A stretch of DNA of 64,000 nt from Azotobacter salinestris (GCF_009363155.1 NZ_CP045302.1:1611001-1675000), one strand, 5' to 3'. Counted from the stretch's first letter, positions 18,636 through 28,455 are shown. Made by a program: numbers and translations. The notes: generated by a model not told the origin, from the letters alone.

Positions 18636-19976
18636 ATGAGTGTCCGCCAGAAAGCCCTGATCGTCGACGACGAGCCCGACATCCGCGAACTGCTGGAAAT
18701 CACCTTGGGCCGGATGAAGCTCGACACCCGCAGCGCACGCAACCTCCAGGAGGCGCGCGAATGGCTGGGCCGCGAGCGCTTCGATCTGTGCCTGACCGAC
18801 ATGCGCCTGCCCGACGGTAGCGGCCTCGAGCTGGTGCAGTACATTCAGCAGCATCACGCCCAGGTCCCGGTCGCCATGATCACTGCCTACGGCAGTCTGG
18901 ATACCGCGGTCAACGCGCTCAAGGCCGGCGCCTTCGACTTCCTGACCAAGCCGGTCGACTTGGCCCGCCTGCGCGAACTGGTGGCCACCGCCCTGCGCCT
19001 GCATGCGCCGGTTGGCGAGGAGGCGCCGGTGGACAACCGGCTGATCGGCGACTCGCCGCCGATGCGCACCCTACGCAAGCAGATCGCCAGGCTGGCGCGC
19101 AGCCAGGCGCCGGTCTACGTCAGTGGCGAGTCCGGTAGCGGCAAGGAAGTGGTGGCCCGCCTGATCCACGAGCAAGGCCCGCGCGCCGAGCGCCCCTTCG
19201 TCCCGGTGAATTGTGGTGCCATTCCCTCGGAGCTGATGGAGAGCGAGTTCTTCGGCCATCGCAAGGGAAGCTTCACCGGCGCCATCGAGGACAAGCAGGG
19301 CCTGTTCCAGGTCGCCAGCGGCGGCACCCTGTTCCTCGACGAGGTAGCCGACCTGCCGCTGCCGATGCAGGTCAAACTGCTGCGCGCCATTCAGGAAAAG
19401 GCCGTGCGCGCGGTCGGCGGCCAGCAGGAGGTGGTGGTGGACGTGCGTATCCTCAGCGCGACCCACAAGGATCTGGCCGCCGAGGTCGCTGCCGGCCGTT
19501 TCCGCCAGGATCTCTATTACCGCCTGAACGTCATCGAGCTGCACGTTCCGCCGCTGCGCGAGCGGCGCGAGGACATTCCGGCGCTGGCGGCGATCATGCT
19601 GGCGCGCCTGGCGGAAGACGCCGGCCTGCCTGCTGCCCGGCTCAGCGAGGAAGCCCTGGAAAAGCTCCAGAGCTACCGCTTCCCGGGCAACGTGCGCGAA
19701 CTGGAGAACATGCTGGAGCGGGCCCATACCCTCTGCGAGGACGACCTGATCCAGGCCCGCGACCTGCGCCTCTGCGACACCCCGAGCCCGGGCGAGAGCG
19801 GCGAAACCTCGCTGGCCGGCATCGACAACCTCGAGGACTACCTGGAGGAACTCGAGCGCCGGCTGATCATGCAGGCCCTCGAGGAAGCGCGCTGGAATCG
19901 TACCGCCGCCGCGCAGCGCCTGGGCCTGACCTTCCGCTCCATGCGCTACCGCCTGAAGAAACTGGGCATCGACTGA
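18636..19976 (+). CDS. pilR: Sigma-54 dependent response regulator PilR
   Basis: NtrC-family activator of pilA and other sigma-54 genes. Domains in order: receiver (residues 1-120, phosphoacceptor Asp in LCLTDMRLPDG), AAA+ domain with GESGSGKEV near 165 and the sigma-54 contact loop GSFTGA near 210, and a C-terminal Fis-type helix-turn-helix (NRTAAAQRLGLTFRSMRYRL). The contact loop has Ser in place of Ala of the usual GAFTGA; I recall the same variant in P. aeruginosa PilR. The 446 residues are full length. Confidence 0.95.
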   Translation: MSVRQKALIVDDEPDIRELLEITLGRMKLDTRSARNLQEAREWLGRERFDLCLTDMRLPDGSGLELVQYIQQHHAQVPVAMITAYGSLDTAVNALKAGAFDFLTKPVDLARLRELVATALRLHAPVGEEAPVDNRLIGDSPPMRTLRKQIARLARSQAPVYVSGESGSGKEVVARLIHEQGPRAERPFVPVNCGAIPSELMESEFFGHRKGSFTGAIEDKQGLFQVASGGTLFLDEVADLPLPMQVKLLRAIQEKAVRAVGGQQEVVVDVRILSATHKDLAAEVAAGRFRQDLYYRLNVIELHVPPLRERREDIPALAAIMLARLAEDAGLPAARLSEEALEKLQSYRFPGNVRELENMLERAHTLCEDDLIQARDLRLCDTPSPGESGETSLAGIDNLEDYLEELERRLIMQALEEARWNRTAAAQRLGLTFRSMRYRLKKLGID

Positions 19977-20056
19977 GGCCGTGCGCCATCGGGCACACCT
20001 CGAAGGCCCTTGCCACGTCCGGCAGGTTGCAACCCGCCATACTGCCAAGGCCGGAC

Positions 20057-21154
20057 TCAGCGCCGGCCGATCCGTCCTGCCGGCGCATAGGGCGCCGGAT
20101 CGATGATCGGCTCGCGTGCCAGCAACAGGTCGGCGAGCAGTTGGCAGGACGCCGGCGCCAGCACCAACCCGTTGCGGAAATGCCCGCAGTTCAGCCACAG
20201 CCCCTCGAAGCCTGGCACCGGGCCGATATAGGGAATGCCCTCGGGAGAGCCCGGCCGCAGCCCAGCCCACTGCTTGACCACCTCGGCGCCGGAAAGCGCT
20301 GGCAACAACGCCTCGGCGGACGCCTTGAGACTTGCGAAAGCCTCCTTGGTGGGAGTCTTGTCAAAGCCGACATCCTCCAGGGTGCTGCCCACCAGGATGT
20401 GCCCATCCCGCCGCGGAATCGCGTAGCGCCCGTCGGCCATCACCATCCGCGGCAGGAAATCCTCGGCGCACTTGTAGAGGATCATCTGGCCCTTCATCGG
20501 CTTGACCGGCAGCTCCAGCCCCAGAGTGGCGAGCAGTTCGCCGCTCCAGGCACCGGCGGCGATCACCACACGGTCGGCACGCAGCTCGCCGGACGCCGTG
20601 CGCACCCCGACCACCCGCTCGCCCTCGCAGACGAAGCCGGTCACCGGCAGATTCTCCTCGAGGGTCACGTTGGACATGCGCGCCAGTGCTTCGCGCAGCG
20701 AGGCGAGCAGACGCGGATTGCGCACATTGGCCACGCCCGACATGAACAGCGCCCGCGAGAAACCCGCCCCCAGCGCCGGCACCGCCCGGCGCACGGAGTC
20801 GATATCCACGGCCTCCAGCGGCCGGCCCTCCCGTGCCGCCCAGGCCAGCGCCTCGGCCTCGTCCTCCAGGTCCAGCCAATAGAGGCCGGTGACATGCACC
20901 TCGGGGTCGATACCAGTCTCCCGTTTCAGACGCTCTCCGAGCGCCGGATAGAAATCCTGCGACCAGTGCGCGAGCGCCGTCACTGCCGGGCTGTAGCGCC
21001 AGGGGTAGAGCGGCGACACGATGCCGCCACCAGCCCAGGAGGACTCCTGGCCGAGCCGGCCCTGATCCAGCAGACGGACCTCCAGACCGGCCTCCGCCAA
21101 GCGCAGAGCCGACAACATACCGATGGCGCCACCGCCAACCACCAGGACTCGCAT
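20057..21154 (-). CDS. thiO: Glycine oxidase ThiO
   Basis: FAD enzyme of the DAAO family that oxidises glycine to iminoacetate for the thiamine thiazole ring. The 365 residues begin with the dinucleotide motif VVGGGAIGMLSALRLAEAG. The ATG at 21154 is preceded by GGGGAGG at good spacing; a GTG 15 bases further out lacks a site. The conserved C-terminal GLRPGSPEGIPYIGPVPG supports the ThiO family. It is convergent with pilR, with an 80-base spacer. Confidence 0.92.
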   Translation of the reverse strand: MRVLVVGGGAIGMLSALRLAEAGLEVRLLDQGRLGQESSWAGGGIVSPLYPWRYSPAVTALAHWSQDFYPALGERLKRETGIDPEVHVTGLYWLDLEDEAEALAWAAREGRPLEAVDIDSVRRAVPALGAGFSRALFMSGVANVRNPRLLASLREALARMSNVTLEENLPVTGFVCEGERVVGVRTASGELRADRVVIAAGAWSGELLATLGLELPVKPMKGQMILYKCAEDFLPRMVMADGRYAIPRRDGHILVGSTLEDVGFDKTPTKEAFASLKASAEALLPALSGAEVVKQWAGLRPGSPEGIPYIGPVPGFEGLWLNCGHFRNGLVLAPASCQLLADLLLAREPIIDPAPYAPAGRIGRR

Positions 21155-21343
21155 CGCATCCTCCCCCACGAAAACAGGCTGTAAATCGGCCCGTTATACG
21201 CCTGCCGGGAGTGGCATGCCAAGGCCGATCCGGCCATGGGTCTGCCGCCATGAATAAAAACTGCCGCCTGCTCGGCATACCACCGCCATGACGCTTTGTA
21301 TGCTGCTTGATCGGCATGGAGCCGAAATCCAGGGAAGGAAACA

Positions 21344-21907
21344 ATGCGCAACATCCAGCGACGGTACGCACGGGGCTTCACCTTGGGCGAAGCCCTCACT
21401 TCGACGGCCATTCTCGGCATACTGCTGAGCCTGGCCGTTCCCGCCTTTACCCATCTGAGCCTGAACAGTCAGAAGAACAGTGCGGCACAGCAGGTCAGAT
21501 CCCTGCTGAGCCATGCCAGAAGCATCGCCGTCACCATGAGGAAGACCACTTCCCTGTGCGGCAGCCGAAACGGCCACAGCTGTGTCAAGACCGAGATTCG
21601 TTTCTTCATCGTCTTCGTGGATCGCAACCTGGATGGCAAGGCCGATCCCGGAGAACTCATCCGCCAGGAACCGGTACCGCCCGGTACCCGCTATCAGGTC
21701 AATGCATCCAGCCTCTTCAGTATCCGCTTCCGCCCGAACGGCACGGCGAGCAGCTACGGCAGCATCGCGCTCTGCCCCTCGGCAGAGAACCGATATGCCG
21801 CCCGGCTGATCGTCAGCAGCATGGGCCGCGTGCGCAGTGCCAGGGACAGCGATGGTGACGGGGTGGTCGAGGGCGCGGACGGCAGGCCGCAGAGCTGTCC
21901 GGCCTGA
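21344..21907 (+). CDS. fimT: Type IV pilus pseudopilin FimT (GspH/FimT family)
   Basis: A 187-residue prepilin. The leader MRNIQRRYARG would be cut by PilD before FTLGEALTSTAILGILLSLAVPAF. Glutamate at mature position 5 is kept, but the usual FTLIE is FTLGE and the helix has polar STST-like residues. The ribosome binding site AAGGAA is 5 bases before the ATG. It faces the minor pilin operon, converging on pilY1 with a GC hairpin between them. The C-terminal DSDGDGVVEGADG resembles a calcium-type loop, which is seen but not assigned. Confidence 0.85.
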   Translation: MRNIQRRYARGFTLGEALTSTAILGILLSLAVPAFTHLSLNSQKNSAAQQVRSLLSHARSIAVTMRKTTSLCGSRNGHSCVKTEIRFFIVFVDRNLDGKADPGELIRQEPVPPGTRYQVNASSLFSIRFRPNGTASSYGSIALCPSAENRYAARLIVSSMGRVRSARDSDGDGVVEGADGRPQSCPA

Positions 21908-21928
21908 CCACAGGGGAAGAGAGGCTGT

Positions 21929-21952
21929 GCGGCGGCACCGAAGTGCCGCCGC
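21929..21952. terminator. Hairpin between fimT and pilY1
   Basis: A perfect 10-base-pair stem GCGGCGGCAC/GTGCCGCCGC with a CGAA tetraloop lies between the convergent genes. There is no T run, but the stem is strong enough to insulate both transcripts. Confidence 0.6.
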
Positions 21953-21960
21953 GTCGGGCC

Positions 21961-24900
21961 CTATTTGGCGTACCAGTAGGCGCGCTTGCGGTTGTTGCTC
22001 AGCTCGATTTCCGGGATGGAGGGATCGAAGGTCGTGGGTCCCGAGCCGCCAATGACGAAGGGCACCGTCTCATCGCCGATGTTGACCAGCCCGGTCACCG
22101 GCGACGGCGGCAGGCCGCCTCCGACGAACTTGGTGAAGTCCAGCTTGCCGGTATTGAAATCCAGCGTGTAAGCCAAGGCAGTGCCCAGGTCGGCAGTACA
22201 GGAGTTCGCCCTCGGCACGTCTGGATAGTTGGTCCCGAAGTAGGTCTTGCCGGCCACAGTGACCGGTGCATTGACACCCTTTTCCCCGGCATTGGGAAGA
22301 TCGATGTAATAGCCATCGATGGTATCGAGCGTGGCATCGAAGGGCTGGCGCTGATCGGGGTTGGGCTCCAGGTCCTCATCGGTCAGGGGAGTGAAACCGG
22401 TGGTCATGAGCGAGCCAGTCTGCGTGTCCTTGATCATGTAGATCCGGTTCTGCACGTTGTAGGCCATCCCCGCTGTCGTATCGGTGGTGTAGAGTGGATG
22501 CTCACGGTCACCGGATACCGCCATGATGGCATCGAAAGCGCTGGTCGTGATCACATCCGGGGCGAACAGGAACTTCCGCGCACTGTTTCCGTCACCGCCC
22601 AGTGCCGCCAGCTTGGTGATCTTCCAGTCAGCGGGTGTGGATACCCCGCCGAAGCCGTTCGGATCAAGGTCGACGCGCCAGATATTGCCCCCCACGTCCG
22701 CAGCATAGACCCGATCGACATAGCCGTCCGAGTTGCGGTCGACCAGGGTGACATCGGCGGCCACGGCATCGGTTGGCGCACCGGTCGAGACGCACGCCCC
22801 GTCGCTGGCCAGATCGACGCCGGAACAGTCGGCCAACGCAGCCCAGACCACCTTGCCGGTCACCGCATCCAGAATCAGTACGCCACGCCCCATGGAGTCA
22901 TCACTCGCGACCGGGTCGGCATCCTGCTCCGGCGCATAACCGGCCCCCATGATCAACACCGGATCTGTACGGCTGCTCAGCACCGCCACCTTCGGCTGCG
23001 ACCAGGTCTGCCCAAGCTCCTTGATGTCCGCATTGGTCTTTCTCCAGAGAAATTTCGGCGTCTTCGGATCGGTCACGTCGAGGGCGTAGATCAGACGCCC
23101 TCCCCGCCGTGCGGTCAGATAGATATAGGTCTTGTCCTTGGTGGACGCCTCGGTGTTCGAGCGCGTATCGCGCAGGACGGTGGTCGAGCCGTCGAAGAAG
23201 TAGTCCTTGGGCTGCTTGCTGATATCCATGACGCCGGCGATATCGATCAATGGCGAATTTCGGAACAGACGCTTGAACTTGCCATGGAACTCGGGCGCGA
23301 TGAACCCCCAGAGTTCGCCCCCTGCCCGGACGCCGTCGATGGATGCAGTCTGATTGCCGTTCACGGCCCGGAAGATGCCGTCGTTGGCGCCATAGAACAC
23401 CACCACGCCCGTATCGCCACCATAGTTGATGACCGCCGGCCGGGAGTGCAGCACATCGCCGTGCAGAGAAGGACGCACGGTGACTGTCCCTCCGGGCCCG
23501 GCCATGTCCTCGTTGCCGGCGACATCCCAGCCCCGCACCCAATTGATCAGGTTGCCGGCGCTCAGCGCGGGCTCGATGGAGCAACTGACATCGGCCCCCG
23601 GCAGGGTTATCGCCGGGTCGTCCCATTTGAAGGTGAAGGTATTGGTCGTCGCTCCCGTGACGATCACAGTTCTGCTGCCACTGCTGGGGAGGCCAGACAA
23701 ACCATATACGGTGCCGTCAGCGCTAGCGGGAACGGAACAACTCTTGAGCATGACCGAATCGCCGACGTTCAGGCCATGAGCTATGGCACCGGTATTGACA
23801 GTCACATTGCGATCAGCCTTGTGAAACAGGGCTCCGTTCGGAATCGAATAGGTCGAGTTGCGCTGCAGACCGCCGAGAGTGAAGCTGAAGACGCTTCCCA
23901 GAACGCTTTCCACAGCGCAGCCCGCAGGCAAATTGCATCGAGCCTGCAAAGTATCCGTCAGACTGTTCGAGACGATATCCCCTGGAGTCAAGGTAACGTC
24001 ACTTGAATAGGGAACATTGAACGTACAGCTTTGGCTATTCGCCGTATTGCATGTCACGCCCTGGGTCGTCGTGAACCCGACTCCAGCCGTGAGGCCGCCA
24101 GAATAGGAAGTACCCGCTCCCGCACCGAACAGGGTAAGAGCATTCGCCATCAGCGTGGAATTCGCCGTGGAAAACTCGCTCAGGTCCGAATCACATCCAT
24201 CGATGCTGTTACAGGTCCACAGGTTGCGAGCGTTGTCGTTGCTGCTATCGGCATAGCTTGCCGCCAAGTTGTCGGCACGCGCCATCTGCGCGGCACCGCC
24301 CTTCTCGACCAGGTCGCCATCCGGGGAATCGTATTGCAATCCCTCACCGGAGGGGCTGTTGATCCAGAAGCCGGTGGCCGGCCAGCCGCTCACGCCGGGT
24401 GAGTTGGTCGTCCAGAAGCTGACTGCCTCGGGCGAAATGGCCCCCGTGGTCGGGTTGGTCTTCGAGGTGACGGCTCCTGCATCGGGATTTTCCGTGGAGT
24501 CGGTCAGAACGATGTTCCCGCCGGCATCCAAGCCCAGTTGATACTGCTTGAGGTTGCCGTACCAGCGCGGACTGGCATCGCCGTCCGGGCGGAACATGGC
24601 CACGAACACCTGGTTGAGGTAGGTGCCCTGGGTGTTCGCCGTCACCGGTAGAGTGGCGGAGGCGAAGACGCTGTTCTTGGCCTGCACGTCGTTGAACACG
24701 GTGAACAGCGCATTGGACAGGCCATCGGTATCCTTGACATCGACCAGAAAACTCTTGCCCCCACCCTGCTTGGCCATCTCGGCATAGTAGTTGATGGTGC
24801 TCTGGGCCTGAGCCTGGTTGGTCAGATCGCTCACCGAAATGGTGTACGTCGTGACGTTCTTGTCGGCAGCATTGCTGTCGATCACCGAAACCCGCTTCAT

Positions 24901-25707
24901 GAAGCGGGCCCATTCGTCCGCCCAGTAATCGTTGTTGGTGTTGCCCGAAGTGTTCAGCAGGGGCACTGCGATCGGCTTGCTGAACAGGGAATATTCATTG
25001 GAGCCGGAGGCATAGCCGAAAACCTCGCTCAGCTCCTGCTTGAGAAAGACATCTGCATCCCCGCCATCGCCCGGGTTGCTGTTGGTGAAGGCATTGCCGA
25101 TGTAGATCAGCACTGCGTCGCGACACTGGGTCGCTACCTCGGCGAGCGTGGAATAGTTCACTCCCGAACACGAGGTGCTTCTACCATTCAACGCGGCCCA
25201 GGCTTCGGCCATGGTCGCACCTACTGCCACGCTATTGGTCTTGATGGTGTTGGAGCCGGTATCCTTGAACGCCTTGATCTTCGCGATCAGGCTATCGAGA
25301 CCCTCCCTGTCCATCAACTGGGGAGCATGCACCAGATAACCGCACTGACCGTTGCCGCTGTTGAAGCCGTTCTTGTTGAACACCATCAGGCCGATCCTGA
25401 TCATGCCCACCAGGTTCGGATCGCTACGCAGCGCGTGCAGGGCATTGACCATCGCACACTGCTCCATGCCCGCGGCCGTCTTGGTCCCGAGACTTGGCGC
25501 ACCGCTGCCATCGGCATACTGCGTGCAGACCTCCTCGGCACTGGCACTGTTGTTGGCCGCATTGTCCCAGACCAGCAGGACCGTCGGCACGTTGCCGCCC
25601 GCCGGGTTGATGCCGGTATAGATATCGATGTCCTGTGCGAAAACGGTGTGGCTGCCCAACAGCATGGGCAACACTGCCACGGCACACCGGATTGAAAACC
25701 TCTTCAC
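21961..25707 (-). CDS. pilY1: Type IV pilus tip adhesin/assembly factor PilY1
   Basis: Large exported protein that primes pilus assembly and acts as tip adhesin and surface sensor in relatives. I chose the GTG at 25707, seven bases after AGGGAG; it opens a signal peptide (AVAVLPMLLGSHTVFAQ). The N-terminal region is a von Willebrand A-like domain whose first metal-site segment is D48-N-A50-A-N52 instead of DxSxS. The C-terminal beta-propeller carries the calcium loop DRNSDGYVD at 990-998, equivalent to the D-x-N-x-D loop of P. aeruginosa PilY1. At 1248 residues it is somewhat longer than the P. aeruginosa protein (about 1160). It is the last gene of the operon, 38 bases after pilX. Confidence 0.95.
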   Translation of the reverse strand: MKRFSIRCAVAVLPMLLGSHTVFAQDIDIYTGINPAGGNVPTVLLVWDNAANNSASAEEVCTQYADGSGAPSLGTKTAAGMEQCAMVNALHALRSDPNLVGMIRIGLMVFNKNGFNSGNGQCGYLVHAPQLMDREGLDSLIAKIKAFKDTGSNTIKTNSVAVGATMAEAWAALNGRSTSCSGVNYSTLAEVATQCRDAVLIYIGNAFTNSNPGDGGDADVFLKQELSEVFGYASGSNEYSLFSKPIAVPLLNTSGNTNNDYWADEWARFMKRVSVIDSNAADKNVTTYTISVSDLTNQAQAQSTINYYAEMAKQGGGKSFLVDVKDTDGLSNALFTVFNDVQAKNSVFASATLPVTANTQGTYLNQVFVAMFRPDGDASPRWYGNLKQYQLGLDAGGNIVLTDSTENPDAGAVTSKTNPTTGAISPEAVSFWTTNSPGVSGWPATGFWINSPSGEGLQYDSPDGDLVEKGGAAQMARADNLAASYADSSNDNARNLWTCNSIDGCDSDLSEFSTANSTLMANALTLFGAGAGTSYSGGLTAGVGFTTTQGVTCNTANSQSCTFNVPYSSDVTLTPGDIVSNSLTDTLQARCNLPAGCAVESVLGSVFSFTLGGLQRNSTYSIPNGALFHKADRNVTVNTGAIAHGLNVGDSVMLKSCSVPASADGTVYGLSGLPSSGSRTVIVTGATTNTFTFKWDDPAITLPGADVSCSIEPALSAGNLINWVRGWDVAGNEDMAGPGGTVTVRPSLHGDVLHSRPAVINYGGDTGVVVFYGANDGIFRAVNGNQTASIDGVRAGGELWGFIAPEFHGKFKRLFRNSPLIDIAGVMDISKQPKDYFFDGSTTVLRDTRSNTEASTKDKTYIYLTARRGGRLIYALDVTDPKTPKFLWRKTNADIKELGQTWSQPKVAVLSSRTDPVLIMGAGYAPEQDADPVASDDSMGRGVLILDAVTGKVVWAALADCSGVDLASDGACVSTGAPTDAVAADVTLVDRNSDGYVDRVYAADVGGNIWRVDLDPNGFGGVSTPADWKITKLAALGGDGNSARKFLFAPDVITTSAFDAIMAVSGDREHPLYTTDTTAGMAYNVQNRIYMIKDTQTGSLMTTGFTPLTDEDLEPNPDQRQPFDATLDTIDGYYIDLPNAGEKGVNAPVTVAGKTYFGTNYPDVPRANSCTADLGTALAYTLDFNTGKLDFTKFVGGGLPPSPVTGLVNIGDETVPFVIGGSGPTTFDPSIPEIELSNNRKRAYWYAK

Positions 25708-25745
25708 GACCACTCTCCCTGCCGCTACTACTTCGAAAGAAAGGC

Positions 25746-26306
25746 TCAGGGGCACGGCGTGCCGAGCAACGTCCTGAGATAGACGCCCTGATGCACCTCG
25801 ACCCGGGCATTCGTCAGCGCGCTGTCGTCGACGCTGGCATGCACATCCCACATCATCTTCGAGCACCAGGAGTTGCCGGTTGCCACCCCATCGCTCAACA
25901 GGCCGCTCTCCTGTACCGCACCGCTGCCGTAACAAGAGGCGTCGTCCGCGTTCTTCACATTCAGCTCGGTCAGCTTGATGGGAATGGAGCGCAGGCAGAG
26001 CGGCGGCTCCACGACGGCGGAAAACTCATTCACACCGTCGCCGTCCAGATCCGTGGGAATGCTGATCGCTACCGTCGGCAGTGGAATCGTGAAGTTGGCC
26101 TCGTTGCTGATGTATTCCTCGATCGCATTCTGCGCGGTCAACTGGGCCTCGCTGCGGTATTGCTGGTTGCCGGCGATGCGGAAGTTGATGTTCGAGCTGT
26201 TGACCATGGCCGCGACGATGAGGGTCAGGATGCCCAGCATGACGAGAACCACGACCAGTACCGCCCCTTTCTGCCGATCGGGCCGGTTCTGCAGACGTCT
26301 GCTCAT
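25746..26306 (-). CDS. pilX: Minor pilin PilX
   Basis: A 186-residue minor pilin. The leader MSRRLQNRPDRQKG would be cut before AVLVVVLVMLGILTLIVAAM. Like other PilX/GspK proteins it lacks glutamate at mature position 5. The fold continues with SNINFRIAGNQQYRSEAQLTAQNA, the PilX_N family pattern, and a pair of Cys residues near the C terminus. Its ATG overlaps the pilW stop by four bases (ATGA). Confidence 0.93.
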   Translation of the reverse strand: MSRRLQNRPDRQKGAVLVVVLVMLGILTLIVAAMVNSSNINFRIAGNQQYRSEAQLTAQNAIEEYISNEANFTIPLPTVAISIPTDLDGDGVNEFSAVVEPPLCLRSIPIKLTELNVKNADDASCYGSGAVQESGLLSDGVATGNSWCSKMMWDVHASVDDSALTNARVEVHQGVYLRTLLGTPCP

Positions 26307-27367
26307 TCTTCACGCTCCCCCGAAACATTGGGCAAGGTCACCACGGCGCTGTATACCTGGCGTCGGTAGTTGTCCTCGAAGGGGCCGGACAAGGTCTCGC
26401 GTCCAAGATCGTAGGTCCGCGTGTCCATCCAGCCGGGGCTCGTCTGGGTACTCCTGGCCAACAGGTTGATCCGCACGCTGACCACGTTCGACCAGTTCGT
26501 CGCATCCGCGGTCGACCAGCCGGTCGTCGGGCAATTCGCGGCAGCCGGCGCCGTATCGACCCTCGGGTCAGAGACATAGCAGTCGGGCGCACCATTGGTA
26601 TCCAGATCCATTCCATATTCGAAATGGATGTCCTCGATACCCTCGGCCAGCGACTGGGTGACGATGCTCAGCGCTCCGCCCACCTCCTTCAGCTCAGCCA
26701 CCTTCAGGGTGGGAATGCCGTCACTCGGACTGCAGATGTCACAGCTGCTCAGGTAGTAAGTGCGCAAGACATAGGGCCACAATTCCGCTTTCTGAGTCGT
26801 CGCGCAGTCCTTGCCCAAGAGATCGAAATCTGTGAATCCGGAATCCATGTTGGAGGTCATCGGCCTCGCATCAGTCTGGCACTGTGACAGCTGTATGTAG
26901 GGAACACCTGCCGTGGCAGTCACCACACTGCTCGTCTCGGCGCGGCGAACCAGCAGGGCTTCGCTGTCGCTGCGCGCATTGCTGAGGCAGGAGACATCAT
27001 CACCGGTCGTGGACAGGGAGGCGTATCCCTGTAGTGCAGCAGGAAGCTGCGCGTTGAAGGCCCCGCCGACATCGGTAAAGGCAAATCCGAGACCGGTCAT
27101 GGTCGTCGTGCAGGCAGAGGGGGCGCTATGGGATGACGCCACTACCTGGGAAGCTCCGTAGAAGCCCGCAAGGCGCAGCTCGTCGCTCAACAGCTGGATG
27201 GCATAGCGACCGTTCTCGATCTGCTCGGAGGTCTTGTTGAGCTCCGTTCGGGCCTGGCTCACCCAGATCACCAGGCTCAGCACACCACCGAGCATGAAGG
27301 CCCCGATCGCCAGGGCGATCATGATCTCGACCAGGCCGAGACCGACCTGACGGGAGCGGCCTTTCAT
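26303..27367 (-). CDS. pilW: Minor pilin PilW
   Basis: Minor pilin of 354 residues from the ATG at 27367, which has AAGG eight bases upstream and gives a short leader MKGRSRQVG cut before LGLVEIMIALAIGAFML, with Glu at mature position 5. An alternative ATG at 27427 overlaps the pilV stop (ATGA) and would give a 29-residue leader; translation could begin at either. The long soluble domain with many Cys (SSCDICSPSDG) fits PilW. pilX follows with a four-base overlap. Confidence 0.93.
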   Translation of the reverse strand: MKGRSRQVGLGLVEIMIALAIGAFMLGGVLSLVIWVSQARTELNKTSEQIENGRYAIQLLSDELRLAGFYGASQVVASSHSAPSACTTTMTGLGFAFTDVGGAFNAQLPAALQGYASLSTTGDDVSCLSNARSDSEALLVRRAETSSVVTATAGVPYIQLSQCQTDARPMTSNMDSGFTDFDLLGKDCATTQKAELWPYVLRTYYLSSCDICSPSDGIPTLKVAELKEVGGALSIVTQSLAEGIEDIHFEYGMDLDTNGAPDCYVSDPRVDTAPAAANCPTTGWSTADATNWSNVVSVRINLLARSTQTSPGWMDTRTYDLGRETLSGPFEDNYRRQVYSAVVTLPNVSGEREE

Positions 27368-27423
27368 GATGGCACCTTCGGGGTATCGGGCAGAACGGAA
27401 GGGTACTGGCACAACAGGCAATT

Positions 27424-27975
27424 TCATGAAGAGAGTTTCCCCAAGCGCACCAGCGCACTGACGGTTCGACGCAGGGTTTCCGATCCATAACTGTCCTTCC
27501 CGCAGTCGTTTCCTGGCGCGACGGTATCTCCCAAGCCCTGCCAGGCGATCGTGATGCGGTAGGTTCTCTCATCGACCAGGCGGATGCAGCCTCGCGCACC
27601 GATCAGGGCTCCCACGTTGGTGGTGCCGTCCTTTTCCGCCGCTCCCTTGAGGCTGCTGTCCCATCGCTGCAGATCGGCGACGGCAATGGCCTGCTGAGCA
27701 GCGGAGCCGTCACTGCAGTTGATGCCGCTGCTGTCGAAGCCGGTGCCCAGAGTATCCGTACTGGCATAGCAACCGGCGGCCTGGCGGTTCGCTCCCAGCT
27801 TTTCCTGCATATCCTGCAGCAGGATGAGGGCCTGCACCCGCTGATAGGACTCGCTCTCCTGCTGCACCGTGCGCGTCACCAGACCGGCAATCCCGAGCGA
27901 ACTGACCATGAAGATTGTCAGCGCCACAAGGATCTCGATCAGCGTGAACCCTGCATTGCTCGATTGTCGGTTCAT
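27424..27975 (-). CDS. pilV: Minor pilin PilV
   Basis: A 183-residue minor pilin. The leader MNRQSSNAG is cut before FTLIEILVALTIFMVSSLGI, a textbook class IVa start. The ATG at 27975 overlaps the fimU stop as TGATG; an ATG nine bases upstream (27984) is an alternative. The spaced cysteines (GCYAST, GCIRLV) and the length match PilV of P. aeruginosa (185). Confidence 0.93.
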   Translation of the reverse strand: MNRQSSNAGFTLIEILVALTIFMVSSLGIAGLVTRTVQQESESYQRVQALILLQDMQEKLGANRQAAGCYASTDTLGTGFDSSGINCSDGSAAQQAIAVADLQRWDSSLKGAAEKDGTTNVGALIGARGCIRLVDERTYRITIAWQGLGDTVAPGNDCGKDSYGSETLRRTVSALVRLGKLSS

Positions 27976-28445
27976 CAGCCACATGCCCCCGTACGGTTGT
28001 TGGGCTTGCCGCTTCCCGAGACTCTTACGCATTGCGCCGTCACTCCCTCGGCCAGAGGAGTAATGTCAAAGGTTGCCCCGGCAGTCGCGCGCCCCGTGCC
28101 CTTGTAAGTAATCGCAGTCACATCCGACTCGATCTCCACCCCCGCGTGAGAGGCAAACTCCCGCAGCATCAGGGTTCCGGCCTTGACGACCCATCCGCCG
28201 TCCCATGTGCTGGTGGCGGAAACCGTTACGTCGGTGTTGCGCTTTACCGCCTCGCTGCGGGCGAAGCTCATGGCGAAAACCAAATCCGATGCAGCGTTTC
28301 GCACGGCCTGCGAGGCCTGATACTGGGTGAAGGAGGGAACGGCCAAGGTCGTCAGGATCCCGAGAAGGACAATGACGACCAGCAACTCGACCAGGGTAAA
28401 ACCGGCAACCGGCGTTTTTCGCGAAGCCATACTGCTGAACTTCAT
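27975..28445 (-). CDS. fimU: Minor pilin FimU
   Basis: GspH/FimT-family minor pilin that caps the PilVWX tip complex and links it to the major pilin. From the ATG at 28445, which follows AAGGTGAAGG, the protein has 156 residues. The leader of 15 residues ends in VAG before FTLVELLVVIVLLGILTTLA. The later pattern AASDLVFAMSFARSEAVKRN is diagnostic of GspH/FimU. A second in-frame ATG (28430) lacks a binding site. The stop overlaps the pilV start. Confidence 0.9.
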   Translation of the reverse strand: MKFSSMASRKTPVAGFTLVELLVVIVLLGILTTLAVPSFTQYQASQAVRNAASDLVFAMSFARSEAVKRNTDVTVSATSTWDGGWVVKAGTLMLREFASHAGVEIESDVTAITYKGTGRATAGATFDITPLAEGVTAQCVRVSGSGKPNNRTGACG

Positions 28446-28455
28446 GGCCTTCACC

